Source of the DNA: Pseudomonas sp. CCC3.1
GTDB taxonomy: Bacteria > Pseudomonadota > Gammaproteobacteria > Pseudomonadales > Pseudomonadaceae
Reading direction: 5' to 3'
Assembly: GCF_034347405.1 (NCBI RefSeq)
Contig: NZ_CP133778.1
Coordinates: forward strand, 4,030,001-4,094,000
DNA: 64,000 nucleotides
Each line of letters starts with the position of its first letter. The first letter of the stretch is position 1. The notes under the pieces were generated by a model, which was given only the letters and a program-made list of their open reading frames with translations, was not told where the DNA came from and made no database searches. The position numbers and the translations under genes are program-made. Positions 1-7,636 of this stretch are shown here, in pieces.

Positions 1-977
1 CCCTCCAGCGGGGCATACAGACAACCAAACAGGCCTGCCAACGTCATGCCCATGACCAGCACAATTGCCAGTCGTTGATCTTTGCCGCGCGTCGCCAGCC
101 AGGGCGCACTCAGCGCCGTGGCCAACTGCACAATCACCGAGCCCGACATCACCAGCCCGGCTTGGGTCGGGGTCAGGCCCCGGCCAATCAGGATTGAAGG
201 CAACCAACCGAAAACGATGTAGGACAACGAAGATTGCAACCCCATGTAGAAGGTCACTTGCCAGGCCAGCGGATCACGCAGCAGGCCACGCACCCGGTAG
301 GCCACGTTGTGTGCGCCATGACGCTTGCCCACCTGCGGCAGCCAGAAAATGACCGCCAGTACGGCAGGCAATGCCCAAAACCCCAGACCTAATGCCCAAC
401 TGTCACCCAGGTAATGGCTCAACGGCACCGTTGCGCCCGCCGCCAGTGCAGCCCCCAGACACAACGCCATGGTGTAGACACCCGTCATGGTTCCGGCATG
501 CCCGGCAAAATCACGCTTGATAATGCCCGGCACCAATACGCCGATCACCCCAATACTGGCGCCCGCCAAAATGCTCCCGGCAAACAGCCCGACTTCGCCC
601 AGGCAACTGCGCAACACAATCCCACCGCCCAGCGTCAGGAGAATCCCGAGTACCACCCGCTCAGTCCCGAAGCGTCGAGCCAGAATCGGCGCCAACGGTG
701 CAAACACCCCCAGGCACAGCACTGGCAATGTGGTCAGTAAACCGGCTTGCGCGGCTGATAATCCCAAGCGGTCCGATACTTCGCCGAGTAACGGCGCCAC
801 GCTCGACAATGCCGGACGCAGGTTCAGGGCCACCAGCACCAGCCCCAACAGCAGCAACCACGGACGCAGCACGACCGGTGGAGTCTGTGGCACCTGCTCG
901 TCGTCAACTTCAGCGTCGATCAGCAGTTCGTCCAGTTCATCCAAATGGCGAACAGCTTCGGTCGAGGGATGGTGCAT
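1..977 (-). CDS. CynX/NimT-family MFS transporter, 3' end cut by window edge
   Basis: The minus-strand frame stays open from an ATG at 977 to the window edge, giving about 325 residues without the C-terminus. After a polar N-terminal tail of about 37 residues come repeated hydrophobic segments, beginning with LLLLGLVLVALNLRPALSS and including an LRPALSSVAPLL stretch typical of the CynX/NimT branch of the major facilitator superfamily (cyanate, nitroimidazole or related organic anion transport). A GGAGAAGG ribosome-binding site lies just before the ATG. The gene starts 13 bp after the GntR regulator stop, so the two are probably co-transcribed and the transporter is the likely regulated target. 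The substrate cannot be read from the sequence. Confidence 0.85.
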   Translation of the reverse strand, partial: MHHPSTEAVRHLDELDELLIDAEVDDEQVPQTPPVVLRPWLLLLGLVLVALNLRPALSSVAPLLGEVSDRLGLSAAQAGLLTTLPVLCLGVFAPLAPILARRFGTERVVLGILLTLGGGIVLRSCLGEVGLFAGSILAGASIGVIGVLVPGIIKRDFAGHAGTMTGVYTMALCLGAALAAGATVPLSHYLGDSWALGLGFWALPAVLAVIFWLPQVGKRHGAHNVAYRVRGLLRDPLAWQVTFYMGLQSSLSYIVFGWLPSILIGRGLTPTQAGLVMSGSVIVQLATALSAPWLATRGKDQRLAIVLVMGMTLAGLFGCLYAPLE

Positions 978-990
978 GGCCTTCTCCGGC

Positions 991-1650
991 TCAAGGTTCA
1001 TTGATCAACGTCCGGCAAAGCGCCATAGCCCGTTGCGGGTCTTGTTGTTCGACGGCTTCCAGCAATTGGACGTGCAGATCAAACACCTGCTGACGCCGCG
1101 GCTGAACATCCAGGGTGTTGCGCAAATGATGGGTAAAAACACTGGCGCTGTAGCGATATAACTCGCTCAAGGCCGGGTTATGCGCGGCATCAATCAAGCG
1201 CTGATGAAACAGCAAGTCACAGCAAATATAGGTATCGAGTTCGCCGTGGTAATGCTGACCACTGACGTCGAGCGCTTGATGCAGGAGCCGCAAGTCTTCA
1301 TCGGTGCGACGCAGGGCGGCCAGGCCAACGGCTTCGACTTCCAGGATATGGCGCATCTCGCGGCCCTGCTCCAGAGAACAGGATGACAGTGCACGCAGCG
1401 TGTCCATCGGATCGATACGCCCGCGCAGATAACTGCCATCGCCCTGGCGAATATCAATCAAGCCGGCAAACGCCAACACCCGCATGGCTTCACGCACCGT
1501 GTTACGGCTGATGTTCAGTTGCGTCGCCAGCTCGGGTTCGGTCGGCAGGCGCTGGCCCACCTCCCAAGTACCGCTGTTGATGCGGGCACGCAGTTGCTCA
1601 AGGGCCTGATCGACCAGCGAGCGTTTTATCAGCGGAGAAACGTCTGTCAT
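991..1650 (-). CDS. GntR-family (FadR/FCD type) transcriptional regulator
   Basis: This is a one-component regulator with an N-terminal winged helix-turn-helix (LPTEPELATQLNISRNTVREAMRVLAFAGLI, recognition helix around NTVREAM) and an all-helical FCD ligand domain containing the usual metal-site histidines (for example LLFHQRLIDAAHN). The length of about 219 residues is normal for the FadR subfamily. The ATG at 1650 was chosen over the ATG at 1671 because AAAAGG sits at the right distance before it and because an operator-like palindrome overlaps the upstream ATG. It is followed after 13 bp by the MFS transporter, which suggests local control of uptake or efflux of an organic acid. The effector is unknown. 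Confidence 0.9.
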   Translation of the reverse strand: MTDVSPLIKRSLVDQALEQLRARINSGTWEVGQRLPTEPELATQLNISRNTVREAMRVLAFAGLIDIRQGDGSYLRGRIDPMDTLRALSSCSLEQGREMRHILEVEAVGLAALRRTDEDLRLLHQALDVSGQHYHGELDTYICCDLLFHQRLIDAAHNPALSELYRYSASVFTHHLRNTLDVQPRRQQVFDLHVQLLEAVEQQDPQRAMALCRTLINEP

Positions 1651-1664
1651 AGAATTCGCCTTTT

Positions 1665-1681
1665 CATCCAATCATAGGATG
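1665..1681. promoter_or_regulatory. Palindromic operator candidate upstream of gntR
   Basis: CATCCAATCATAGGATG is a 17-bp near-palindrome (7 of 8 positions pair around a central base) lying 15-31 bp upstream of the chosen GntR start. GntR/FadR proteins bind short palindromes like this as dimers and often repress themselves, so autoregulation is inferred. Confidence 0.5.
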
Positions 1682-1857
1682 AATTTTCCGACATGTTAGT
1701 CAGCGCCTTGCGCAAGAGCAATCAACTACAGATTAAAGGGCCAACTTAAATAGCTAAGTAGCCCCTTATCACTACACCCTCCCGTTCATTCAGGATGACG
1801 TACGCCGACTCGGTGCCGTGGAGGGCCGCCAGTGATTGCCTTCAAGGAAAAAGATTG

Positions 1858-2115
1858 ATGAGCAAACATGATTGCTACACCTGCGGCGCGCCCAACGCCA
1901 TTCACCCGTTCAAGGGACGCGATTTTAGTGTGAGTTTCAAACAGTTGACCCGCAGCGTGCAGAACCTGTCGGGCCATGCATGCAGCGAATGTGCTGAGGT
2001 CGAATTCGATGCACCCAGCGCTGAGCGTTATGCCCAAGCGGGTGATGAACTGATAGAGGATGCCAAGCGAGTCATGGCGGACGAGATGGAGCGCATTCGA
2101 CGCAAAAATCCCTAA
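1858..2115 (+). CDS. Small MqsA/YgiT-type zinc-finger protein (no HTH domain)
   Basis: An 85-residue protein with two CxxC pairs (C6/C9 and C42/C45) spaced as in the zinc-binding N-terminal half of the MqsA (YgiT) antitoxin. MqsA proper is about 131 residues and continues into an HTH DNA-binding domain. Here the chain ends after a short helical tail (roughly residues 57-83), so the DNA-binding half is absent. The ATG at 1858 is preceded by AAGGAAAAAG; an upstream in-frame ATG at 1795 lacks a comparable site. No MqsR-like toxin is adjacent. It may be a stand-alone zinc-ribbon protein rather than an antitoxin. Confidence 0.7.
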   Translation: MSKHDCYTCGAPNAIHPFKGRDFSVSFKQLTRSVQNLSGHACSECAEVEFDAPSAERYAQAGDELIEDAKRVMADEMERIRRKNP

Positions 2116-2138
2116 TGCCTGTCAGTTAACGCACATCC

Positions 2139-2231
2139 CCTGTGGGAGCCTGGCTTGCCAGCGATTGGATCGACGAGGTGCAGCAGACAAACCGCATCGC
2201 CTGCATCGCTGGCAAGCCAGACTCCCACAGG
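2139..2231. repeat. REP-type extragenic palindrome (GTGGGAGCC...GGCTTGCCAGCGAT family)
   Basis: Two arms of about 27 bp, starting CCTGTGGGAGCCTGGCTTGC and ending GCAAGCCAGACTCCCACAGG, face each other across about 39 bp. This is the common Pseudomonas REP/BIME arrangement and fills the gap between convergent genes. A degenerate relative is at 22795-22873. Confidence 0.85.
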
Positions 2232-2316
2232 TTTCTCGCTGCATTCAAAACAGCGTTCGCTTAACTGACTGGCATTACGCACCTATAAGGGCATAGATGG
2301 TCTGCGTCCGATTAAA

Positions 2317-3081
2317 TCAATGCAAAATCTGATTCAGGAACAGTTTGGTCCGATCATTTTGCGGGTTGTCGAAGAAGTCATTCGGTGCCGCTTGCTCGAC
2401 GATTTCACCCTTGTCCATAAAGATCACCCGATTAGCCACCGTACGGGCAAAGCCCATCTCGTGAGTCACGCAGAGCATGGTCATGCCGTCTTCGGCCAAA
2501 CCAATCATGGTGTCGAGCACTTCTTTGACCATTTCCGGATCAAGCGCTGAGGTCGGTTCGTCGAACAGCATGATTTTGGGTTTCATGCACAGCGCCCGGG
2601 CTATCGCCACACGCTGTTGCTGACCACCGGACAACTGCCCCGGAAACTTGTGTGCCTGCTCCGGAATACGCACGCGTTCCAAATAGTGCATGGCAATTTC
2701 TTCGGCCTGGCGCTTGGGCATCTTGCGCACCCACATCGGTGCCAACGTGCAGTTTTGCAAAATGGTCAGATGCGGAAACAGGTTGAAGTGCTGAAACACC
2801 ATGCCGACTTCGCGGCGCACGGTTTCGATCTGTTTGATGTCGTTGGTCAACTCCACACCATCGACCACAATGCGCCCTTGCTGGTGCTCTTCGAGGCGAT
2901 TAAGGCAACGAATAGTGGTCGACTTACCCGAGCCCGAAGGCCCGCACAACACAATCCGCTCGCCGGGCTGCACGTTCAGGTTGATGTCCTTGAGCACGTG
3001 GAACTGGCCATACCACTTGTTAACGCCCTGCATCTGAATAATGCCTTCAGGGCTAGCAGGCTTTTTGATTGCTTCACTCAT
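2317..3081 (-). CDS. aapP: Polar amino-acid ABC transporter ATP-binding protein
   Basis: The cytoplasmic ATPase of the amino-acid importer encoded by the four-gene run 6477-2317. The 254 residues carry Walker A GPSGSGKST (47-55), signature LSGGQ (150-154), Walker B IMLFDEP (170-176) and a switch histidine in CVTHEMGFA. Length and the LNRLEEHQQG segment match the AapP/GltL/GlnQ group of polar amino-acid transporters. TAGGAG precedes the start, and the gap to aapM is 12 bp, so it is the last gene of the operon. The rhizobial Aap family has broad L-amino-acid specificity; the exact substrates here are not visible. Confidence 0.93.
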   Translation of the reverse strand: MSEAIKKPASPEGIIQMQGVNKWYGQFHVLKDINLNVQPGERIVLCGPSGSGKSTTIRCLNRLEEHQQGRIVVDGVELTNDIKQIETVRREVGMVFQHFNLFPHLTILQNCTLAPMWVRKMPKRQAEEIAMHYLERVRIPEQAHKFPGQLSGGQQQRVAIARALCMKPKIMLFDEPTSALDPEMVKEVLDTMIGLAEDGMTMLCVTHEMGFARTVANRVIFMDKGEIVEQAAPNDFFDNPQNDRTKLFLNQILH

Positions 3082-3093
3082 GTCGAACTCCTA

Positions 3094-4191
3094 CTAACGC
3101 TTGTGGCCAGTGTCCAGCTTGCGCTCCAGATGTATGGAGTAGCGGGACATACCAAAACAGAAAATCCAGAACACCAAGGCCGCAAACACATAGCCTTCGG
3201 TCGCCATGCCGAGCCATGTCGGGTCCGCAGCCGCTTGCTTGACGCTGTTGAGCAGGTCGAACAGGCCGATGATGATCACCAGGCTCGTGTCCTTGAACAG
3301 GGCAATAAAGGTGTTCACGATGCCGGGGATCACCAGCTTCAAGGCTTGCGGCAAGATCACCAGCCCCATGCTGCGCCAGTAACCCAGGCCCATCGCGGCA
3401 GCCGCTTCGTACTGGCCTTTGGGAATGGCCTGCAAACCGCCGCGCACCACTTCAGCCACATACGCCGACTGGAACAGAATCACCCCGATCAAGGCCCGCA
3501 GCAGCTTGTCGAAGTTCATGCCCTCGGGCAGAAACAACGGCAGCATCACCGACGACATAAACAGCACCGTGATCAACGGCACGCCGCGCCAGAACTCAAT
3601 GAAGGTCACGCACACCACGCGAATCGCCGGCATGTCCGAACGTCGCCCCAGCGCCAGCAAGATACCCAGCGGCAATGCGCCCGCAATGCCCACGGTGGCA
3701 ATCACCAGCGTCAGCATCAAGCCGCCCCATTGGCTGGTCGCGACGTTGCTCAGGCCCCAGTAGCCGCCATGCAACAGGCTGTACGCCAGAATCGGGTACA
3801 CCACCAAAAAGCTCAGTCCGTAAATGGCCTTGTGCTTGAAGCGCGCAATAAACAGCGGCGCGATGCCAATGACTGCCAGCCACACCGTCAGATCGACCCG
3901 CCAGCGCAAATCACGCGGGTAATAGCCGTACATGAACTGACCGAAACGTTGTTGGATGAACACCCAGCAGGCGCCATCCTTGGTGCAGTCGGCCCGAGTG
4001 CTGCCCACCCAGTTGGCGTCAAATATCGCCCAGCTCAGCAGTGGCGGCACAATCAGCCAGACCAGATAAAAGGCAAACAGCGTCAGCAAAGTATTGAGCC
4101 AACTGGAAAACAGATTGGCCCGAGCCCAGGCGACGATACCGACGCGGTTACCCGGCGGCGGCATGTCAGGTTTGAAAACATGAGTCGTCAT
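3094..4191 (-). CDS. aapM: General L-amino-acid ABC transporter permease AapM
   Basis: An inner-membrane permease of 365 residues with hydrophobic segments throughout and the binding-protein-dependent transport EAA motif in the C-terminal half (YEAAAAMGLGYWRSMGLVILPQALK, about residues 270-295), where the ATPase docks. The length exceeds that of simple HisM-type permeases because of an extra N-terminal membrane region with a periplasmic loop (ADCTKDGACW), as in the AapM/BztC group. A GAGGA site precedes the ATG. The gene lies 10 bp after aapQ, consistent with translational linkage and a heterodimeric AapQ-AapM channel. Confidence 0.92.
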   Translation of the reverse strand: MTTHVFKPDMPPPGNRVGIVAWARANLFSSWLNTLLTLFAFYLVWLIVPPLLSWAIFDANWVGSTRADCTKDGACWVFIQQRFGQFMYGYYPRDLRWRVDLTVWLAVIGIAPLFIARFKHKAIYGLSFLVVYPILAYSLLHGGYWGLSNVATSQWGGLMLTLVIATVGIAGALPLGILLALGRRSDMPAIRVVCVTFIEFWRGVPLITVLFMSSVMLPLFLPEGMNFDKLLRALIGVILFQSAYVAEVVRGGLQAIPKGQYEAAAAMGLGYWRSMGLVILPQALKLVIPGIVNTFIALFKDTSLVIIIGLFDLLNSVKQAAADPTWLGMATEGYVFAALVFWIFCFGMSRYSIHLERKLDTGHKR

Positions 4192-4201
4192 AGTCGCGTC
4201 C

Positions 4202-5383
4202 TCATCGCTCGATCAGCGCAATGCGCGTGTTGTACCAGTTCATCAGCAGCGAAATGCTGATGCTGATCGCCAGGTAAACGCTCATGGTGATGGCGATGAC
4301 TTCAATCGCTTGCCCGGTCTGGTTCAGTACCGTGCCGGCAAACAGTGAAACCATTTCCGGATACCCGATGCCCGCCGCCAGCGACGAGTTTTTCACCAGG
4401 TTGAGGTATTGGCTGGTCAGCGGCGGGATAATCACCCGCAGTGCTTGCGGGATGATGACCTTGCGCAGCGTCGGCCCAGGGCGCAGCCCCAGTGAGCGGG
4501 CCGCTTCGGTCTGGCCGTGGCTGACCGACTTGATGCCCGAGCGCACGATTTCGGAAATAAACGCCGCCGTATACACCGTCAGTGCAATGGTCAGCGCCAG
4601 CAGTTCCGGGATCAGCACCCAGCCACCGACAAAGTTGAAACCCTTGAGCTCTGGCATTTCCCAATGCACCGGCGCGCCAAAAATCAGCGCGCATGCCCCA
4701 GGAATCACCAGCAGCAAGCCCAGCCCGGCCCAGAATTTATGAAACGGTACGCCGGTCGCCTCAAAGCGTTTGTTGGCCCAGCGCGCCATCACCACCACCG
4801 CGACAATCGCCAGCACCACACTGATCACAAACGGCCAGAAGGCGTCGGTGCCAATGGCAGCCGGCATGTTCAGGCCACGGCTGCTCATATAAAAGGTGTT
4901 GCCGAAGTTGTGACTGTTGCGTGGCCCCGGCATGGTCAGAAAGACCGCGAAGTACCAGAACAGGATTTGCAGCAGTGGCGGGATGTTGCGAAAAATCTCG
5001 ACATACACCGTCGCCAGCTTGTTGATCATCCAGTTCGACGAAAGCCGAGCGACACCGATGATAAAACCCAGAATGGTCGCCAGTACGATACCGATGACCG
5101 ACACCAGCAAGGTGTTCAGTAGCCCGATCACAAAGACCCGCGCATAGCTGTCGGACTCGGTGTAATCAATCAAATGCTGCGCAATACCAAAACCTGCACT
5201 GCGATCAAGAAAGTCAAAACCGGACGTAATGCCTCGGTGTTGCAGGTTGGTCTGAGTATTGTTGAACAGATACCAACCCATAAAGACCACCAACCCGACG
5301 GTGATGATCTGAAATAACCACGCACGCACACGTGGATCGCTGAGGCTCAGCCTCTGCTTGGGTGCGCCGACTTTAGTCTGCAT
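4202..5383 (-). CDS. aapQ: General L-amino-acid ABC transporter permease AapQ
   Basis: The second permease subunit, 393 residues. The membrane domain begins near WLFQIITVGLVVFMGWYLF, a large periplasmic insertion follows (about residues 155-240), and the EAA loop appears as TEAARSLGLRPGPTLRKVIIPQALR near the C-terminus. The insertion-containing architecture is typical of AapQ/BztB. The start is preceded by AGGGGC and lies 66 bp after aapJ, with a strong stem-loop in the gap that could lower expression of the membrane and ATPase genes relative to the binding protein. Confidence 0.92.
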   Translation of the reverse strand: MQTKVGAPKQRLSLSDPRVRAWLFQIITVGLVVFMGWYLFNNTQTNLQHRGITSGFDFLDRSAGFGIAQHLIDYTESDSYARVFVIGLLNTLLVSVIGIVLATILGFIIGVARLSSNWMINKLATVYVEIFRNIPPLLQILFWYFAVFLTMPGPRNSHNFGNTFYMSSRGLNMPAAIGTDAFWPFVISVVLAIVAVVVMARWANKRFEATGVPFHKFWAGLGLLLVIPGACALIFGAPVHWEMPELKGFNFVGGWVLIPELLALTIALTVYTAAFISEIVRSGIKSVSHGQTEAARSLGLRPGPTLRKVIIPQALRVIIPPLTSQYLNLVKNSSLAAGIGYPEMVSLFAGTVLNQTGQAIEVIAITMSVYLAISISISLLMNWYNTRIALIER

Positions 5384-5414
5384 GAAGTGCCCCTGAAAAA
5401 AAGAATCAAAACTT

Positions 5415-5439
5415 CACCCGGTGGTTGGCCCACCGGGTG
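5415..5439 (-). terminator. Intercistronic stem-loop between aapJ and aapQ (attenuator or mRNA stabiliser)
   Basis: CACCCGGTGG pairs perfectly with CCACCGGGTG across a 5-base loop. In the minus-strand transcript it lies 10 nt after the aapJ stop and is followed by an uneven U-rich stretch. Such hairpins between a binding-protein gene and its permease genes commonly give partial termination or 3'-end protection; that role is inferred. Confidence 0.55.
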
Positions 5440-5448
5440 ACAGGGCTA

Positions 5449-6477
5449 TCAGCGAACAGGGGGTGCGTATTGAATGCCGCCGTTGTTCCACAGGGCGTTC
5501 AGGCCACGATCGATGGCCAGCGGGGTGTTCTTTCCGAGGTTTTTCTCGAAGACTTCGCCGTAGTTACCGACTTGGCTGACGATCTGAACGACCCAGTCCT
5601 TCGGCAGTTTCAGGTCTTTACCGTATTCACCATCAGCACCCAGCAAACGGGCAACGTCAGGGTTTTTGGTCGATTTGGCTTCAGCCACAACGTTTTTAGA
5701 GGTAATGCCCGCCTCTTCAGCGTTGAGCATGGCGAACAGCGTCCACTTGACGATGCTGAACCAGTCTTCATCGCCCTTGCGCACCACTGGACCCAGCGGT
5801 TCTTTAGAGATGGTTTCCGGCAACACCACGTAGTCGTTCGGGCTGGCCAGCTTGCTGCGCTGTGCATAAAGCTGCGATTTGTCGGAGGTCAGCACGTCGC
5901 AACGCCCGCTTTCCAGCGACTTGGCGCTTTCATCAGAGGTATCGAACGTGATCGGGGTGTATTTCAGATTATTAGCGCGGAAGTAGTCCGAGACGTTGAG
6001 TTCGGTGGTCGTCCCGGCCTGAATGCAGATGGTCGCGCCATCCAGTTCCTTGGCGCTTTTAACGCCCAGTTTGTTGTTGACCAAAAAGCCAACGCCGTCG
6101 TAATACGTCACGCCAGCAAACACCAGGCCCATGCCCGCATCGCGAGAGCTGGTCCAGGTGGTGTTGCGCGACAGCACGTCAACTTCGCCCGATTGCAGCG
6201 CGGTAAAACGCTCTTTGGCGTTCAACTGGCTGAACTTGACCTTGGTCGCGTCGCCAAACACAGCAGCGGCTACGGCGCGGCAAACATCAGCATCGATCCC
6301 CAGAATTTTGCCGTCTTTGTCAGGAACCGAAAAACCCGGTAAGCCATCACTGACGCCACACTGCACAAAACCCTTCTTTTTTACGCCATCCAATGTCGCG
6401 CCGGCATGAGCAAAACCTGTAACGCTCAAAACGACTGCTGCGGTGGCCAGGGCCAGGGTGGATTTCAACTGCTTCAT
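5449..6477 (-). CDS. aapJ: Amino-acid ABC transporter periplasmic binding protein
   Basis: A periplasmic solute receptor of 342 residues. The first 25 residues form a Sec signal peptide (MKQLKS followed by a hydrophobic core, cleavage likely after AHA). The mature part begins with the cluster-3 binding-protein pattern VQCGVSDGLPGFSVPDKDGKILGIDADVCRAVAAAVFGD and continues with NTTWTSSRDAGMGLVFAGVTYYDG. GGAGG precedes the start. It is the first gene of the aapJQMP operon and sets substrate choice. A candidate sigma-54 promoter lies about 270 bp upstream, suggesting nitrogen or amino-acid control. Confidence 0.93.
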   Translation of the reverse strand: MKQLKSTLALATAAVVLSVTGFAHAGATLDGVKKKGFVQCGVSDGLPGFSVPDKDGKILGIDADVCRAVAAAVFGDATKVKFSQLNAKERFTALQSGEVDVLSRNTTWTSSRDAGMGLVFAGVTYYDGVGFLVNNKLGVKSAKELDGATICIQAGTTTELNVSDYFRANNLKYTPITFDTSDESAKSLESGRCDVLTSDKSQLYAQRSKLASPNDYVVLPETISKEPLGPVVRKGDEDWFSIVKWTLFAMLNAEEAGITSKNVVAEAKSTKNPDVARLLGADGEYGKDLKLPKDWVVQIVSQVGNYGEVFEKNLGKNTPLAIDRGLNALWNNGGIQYAPPVR

Positions 6478-6745
6478 TCAAACCTCCAGTGCTGCTTTTT
6501 TTGTGTTTGAACAAGACCCGCCGCCCCCTTGTGAGGCACTGTTGACCCGTGTTGGCTTTTTGTTGGGTCAAGCGGCATAAGCCTTGAGCGATAGGTGTAT
6601 CGCACGACTCCTCAAACCGAAGCGCTCACGTGAGCTGTTGAATTCCTTGTCTAACTTCATCTGTCTGATTTTGCTGTCCCCCATCCGACAGTTGCCTGTT
6701 AGTGTTACCGCCGAAGGTGAACCTGCTAACGTCCCTGTCCACATA

Positions 6746-6760
6746 GCAAAGCCCGTACCA
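6746..6760 (-). promoter_or_regulatory. Candidate sigma-54 (-24/-12) promoter for aapJQMP
   Basis: Read on the minus strand the sequence is TGGTACGGGCTTTGC, matching TGGCAC-N5-TTGC with one change and the required 10 bases between GG and GC. It points toward aapJ and implies a leader of roughly 255 nt. The enhancer site for an NtrC/AauR-type activator was not identified. It occupies the otherwise gene-free stretch 6478-6895. Confidence 0.5.
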
Positions 6761-6895
6761 CTGCGGCGAATTAAGCGATTAAGCGGAGTTTTCGGGCAGA
6801 AACGTTCAAGCAGGCGACATCTTCTGTAACTTTCAAACGAACGCGCACCCTTATCGCGCGCGCACTCAACACGAACGCCCAACGATGGAGCACCC

Positions 6896-7552
6896 ATGAC
6901 CGAACCTCTGATCATTCAACCCAAAAAGACCGCAGACGCTTGTGTTATCTGGCTTCACGGCTTGGGCGCCGATCGTTATGACTTCCTCCCGGTGGCCGAA
7001 GCACTTCAAGAAACGCTACTCACCACACGCTTTGTTTTGCCTCAGGCACCGACCCGGGCAGTGACCATTAATGGCGGATATGCCATGCCCAGCTGGTACG
7101 ACATCAAGGCCATGAGCCCGGCCCGTTCGATCAGTGAGGAGGAGCTGAACGAGTCGGCAAAAACGGTCATTGAGCTGATCGAAAAACAGAGGAGCGCCGG
7201 AATAGACGCCAGCCGAATTTTTCTCGCCGGTTTTTCCCAAGGCGGCGCCGTGGTGCTCCATACCGCCTATCTAAAATGGAAGGGAGCATTGGGTGGCGTA
7301 CTTGCCCTCTCCACCTACGCTCCAACCTTCAGTAATGAAATGCAATTGTCCGCCAGTCAGGAGCGGACACCGGCCTATTGTCTGCATGGCCAATATGACG
7401 ATGTCGTGCAAAACGCTATGGGCCGTACCGCGTATGAGCACTTGAAGCGTTTGGATGTGCGCGTTACATGGCAGGAATACCCAATGGGGCACGAAGTGTT
7501 ACCTGAGGAAATCCGTGACATCGGTGCTTGGCTGACCGAGCGCCTGCGCTAA
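6896..7552 (+). CDS. estB: Carboxylesterase (esterase II type, alpha/beta hydrolase)
   Basis: A 218-residue cytoplasmic alpha/beta hydrolase of the phospholipase/carboxylesterase family. The nucleophile is Ser114 in GFSQGG, the acid Asp168 in GQYDDV and the base His199 in PMGHE, the same numbering and length as the classical P. fluorescens esterase II. WLHGLGAD (19-26) forms the oxyanion region. It hydrolyses short-chain esters; the physiological substrate is uncertain. ATGGAGCACCC precedes the ATG. The downstream rhlB gene is co-oriented 84 bp away. Confidence 0.93.
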   Translation: MTEPLIIQPKKTADACVIWLHGLGADRYDFLPVAEALQETLLTTRFVLPQAPTRAVTINGGYAMPSWYDIKAMSPARSISEEELNESAKTVIELIEKQRSAGIDASRIFLAGFSQGGAVVLHTAYLKWKGALGGVLALSTYAPTFSNEMQLSASQERTPAYCLHGQYDDVVQNAMGRTAYEHLKRLDVRVTWQEYPMGHEVLPEEIRDIGAWLTERLR

Positions 7553-7636
7553 AAACGAAACATCCCGCCGTTAACTACGCCGAGCACGCGACTTGCATTA
7601 CACTGCCCGGCGTACACTCCTAAACCAACTGATGAG

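Noticed and set aside
2617..4260. A 547-residue open frame on the plus strand
   Set aside because: It is antisense to aapP and aapM, rich in Gln, His and Arg as expected for the reverse of GC-rich coding sequence, with no ribosome-binding site or domain.
6568..6915. A 115-residue minus-strand frame across the aapJ-estB gap
   Set aside because: It overlaps the candidate sigma-54 promoter and the start of estB, lacks a ribosome-binding site and has no family features.
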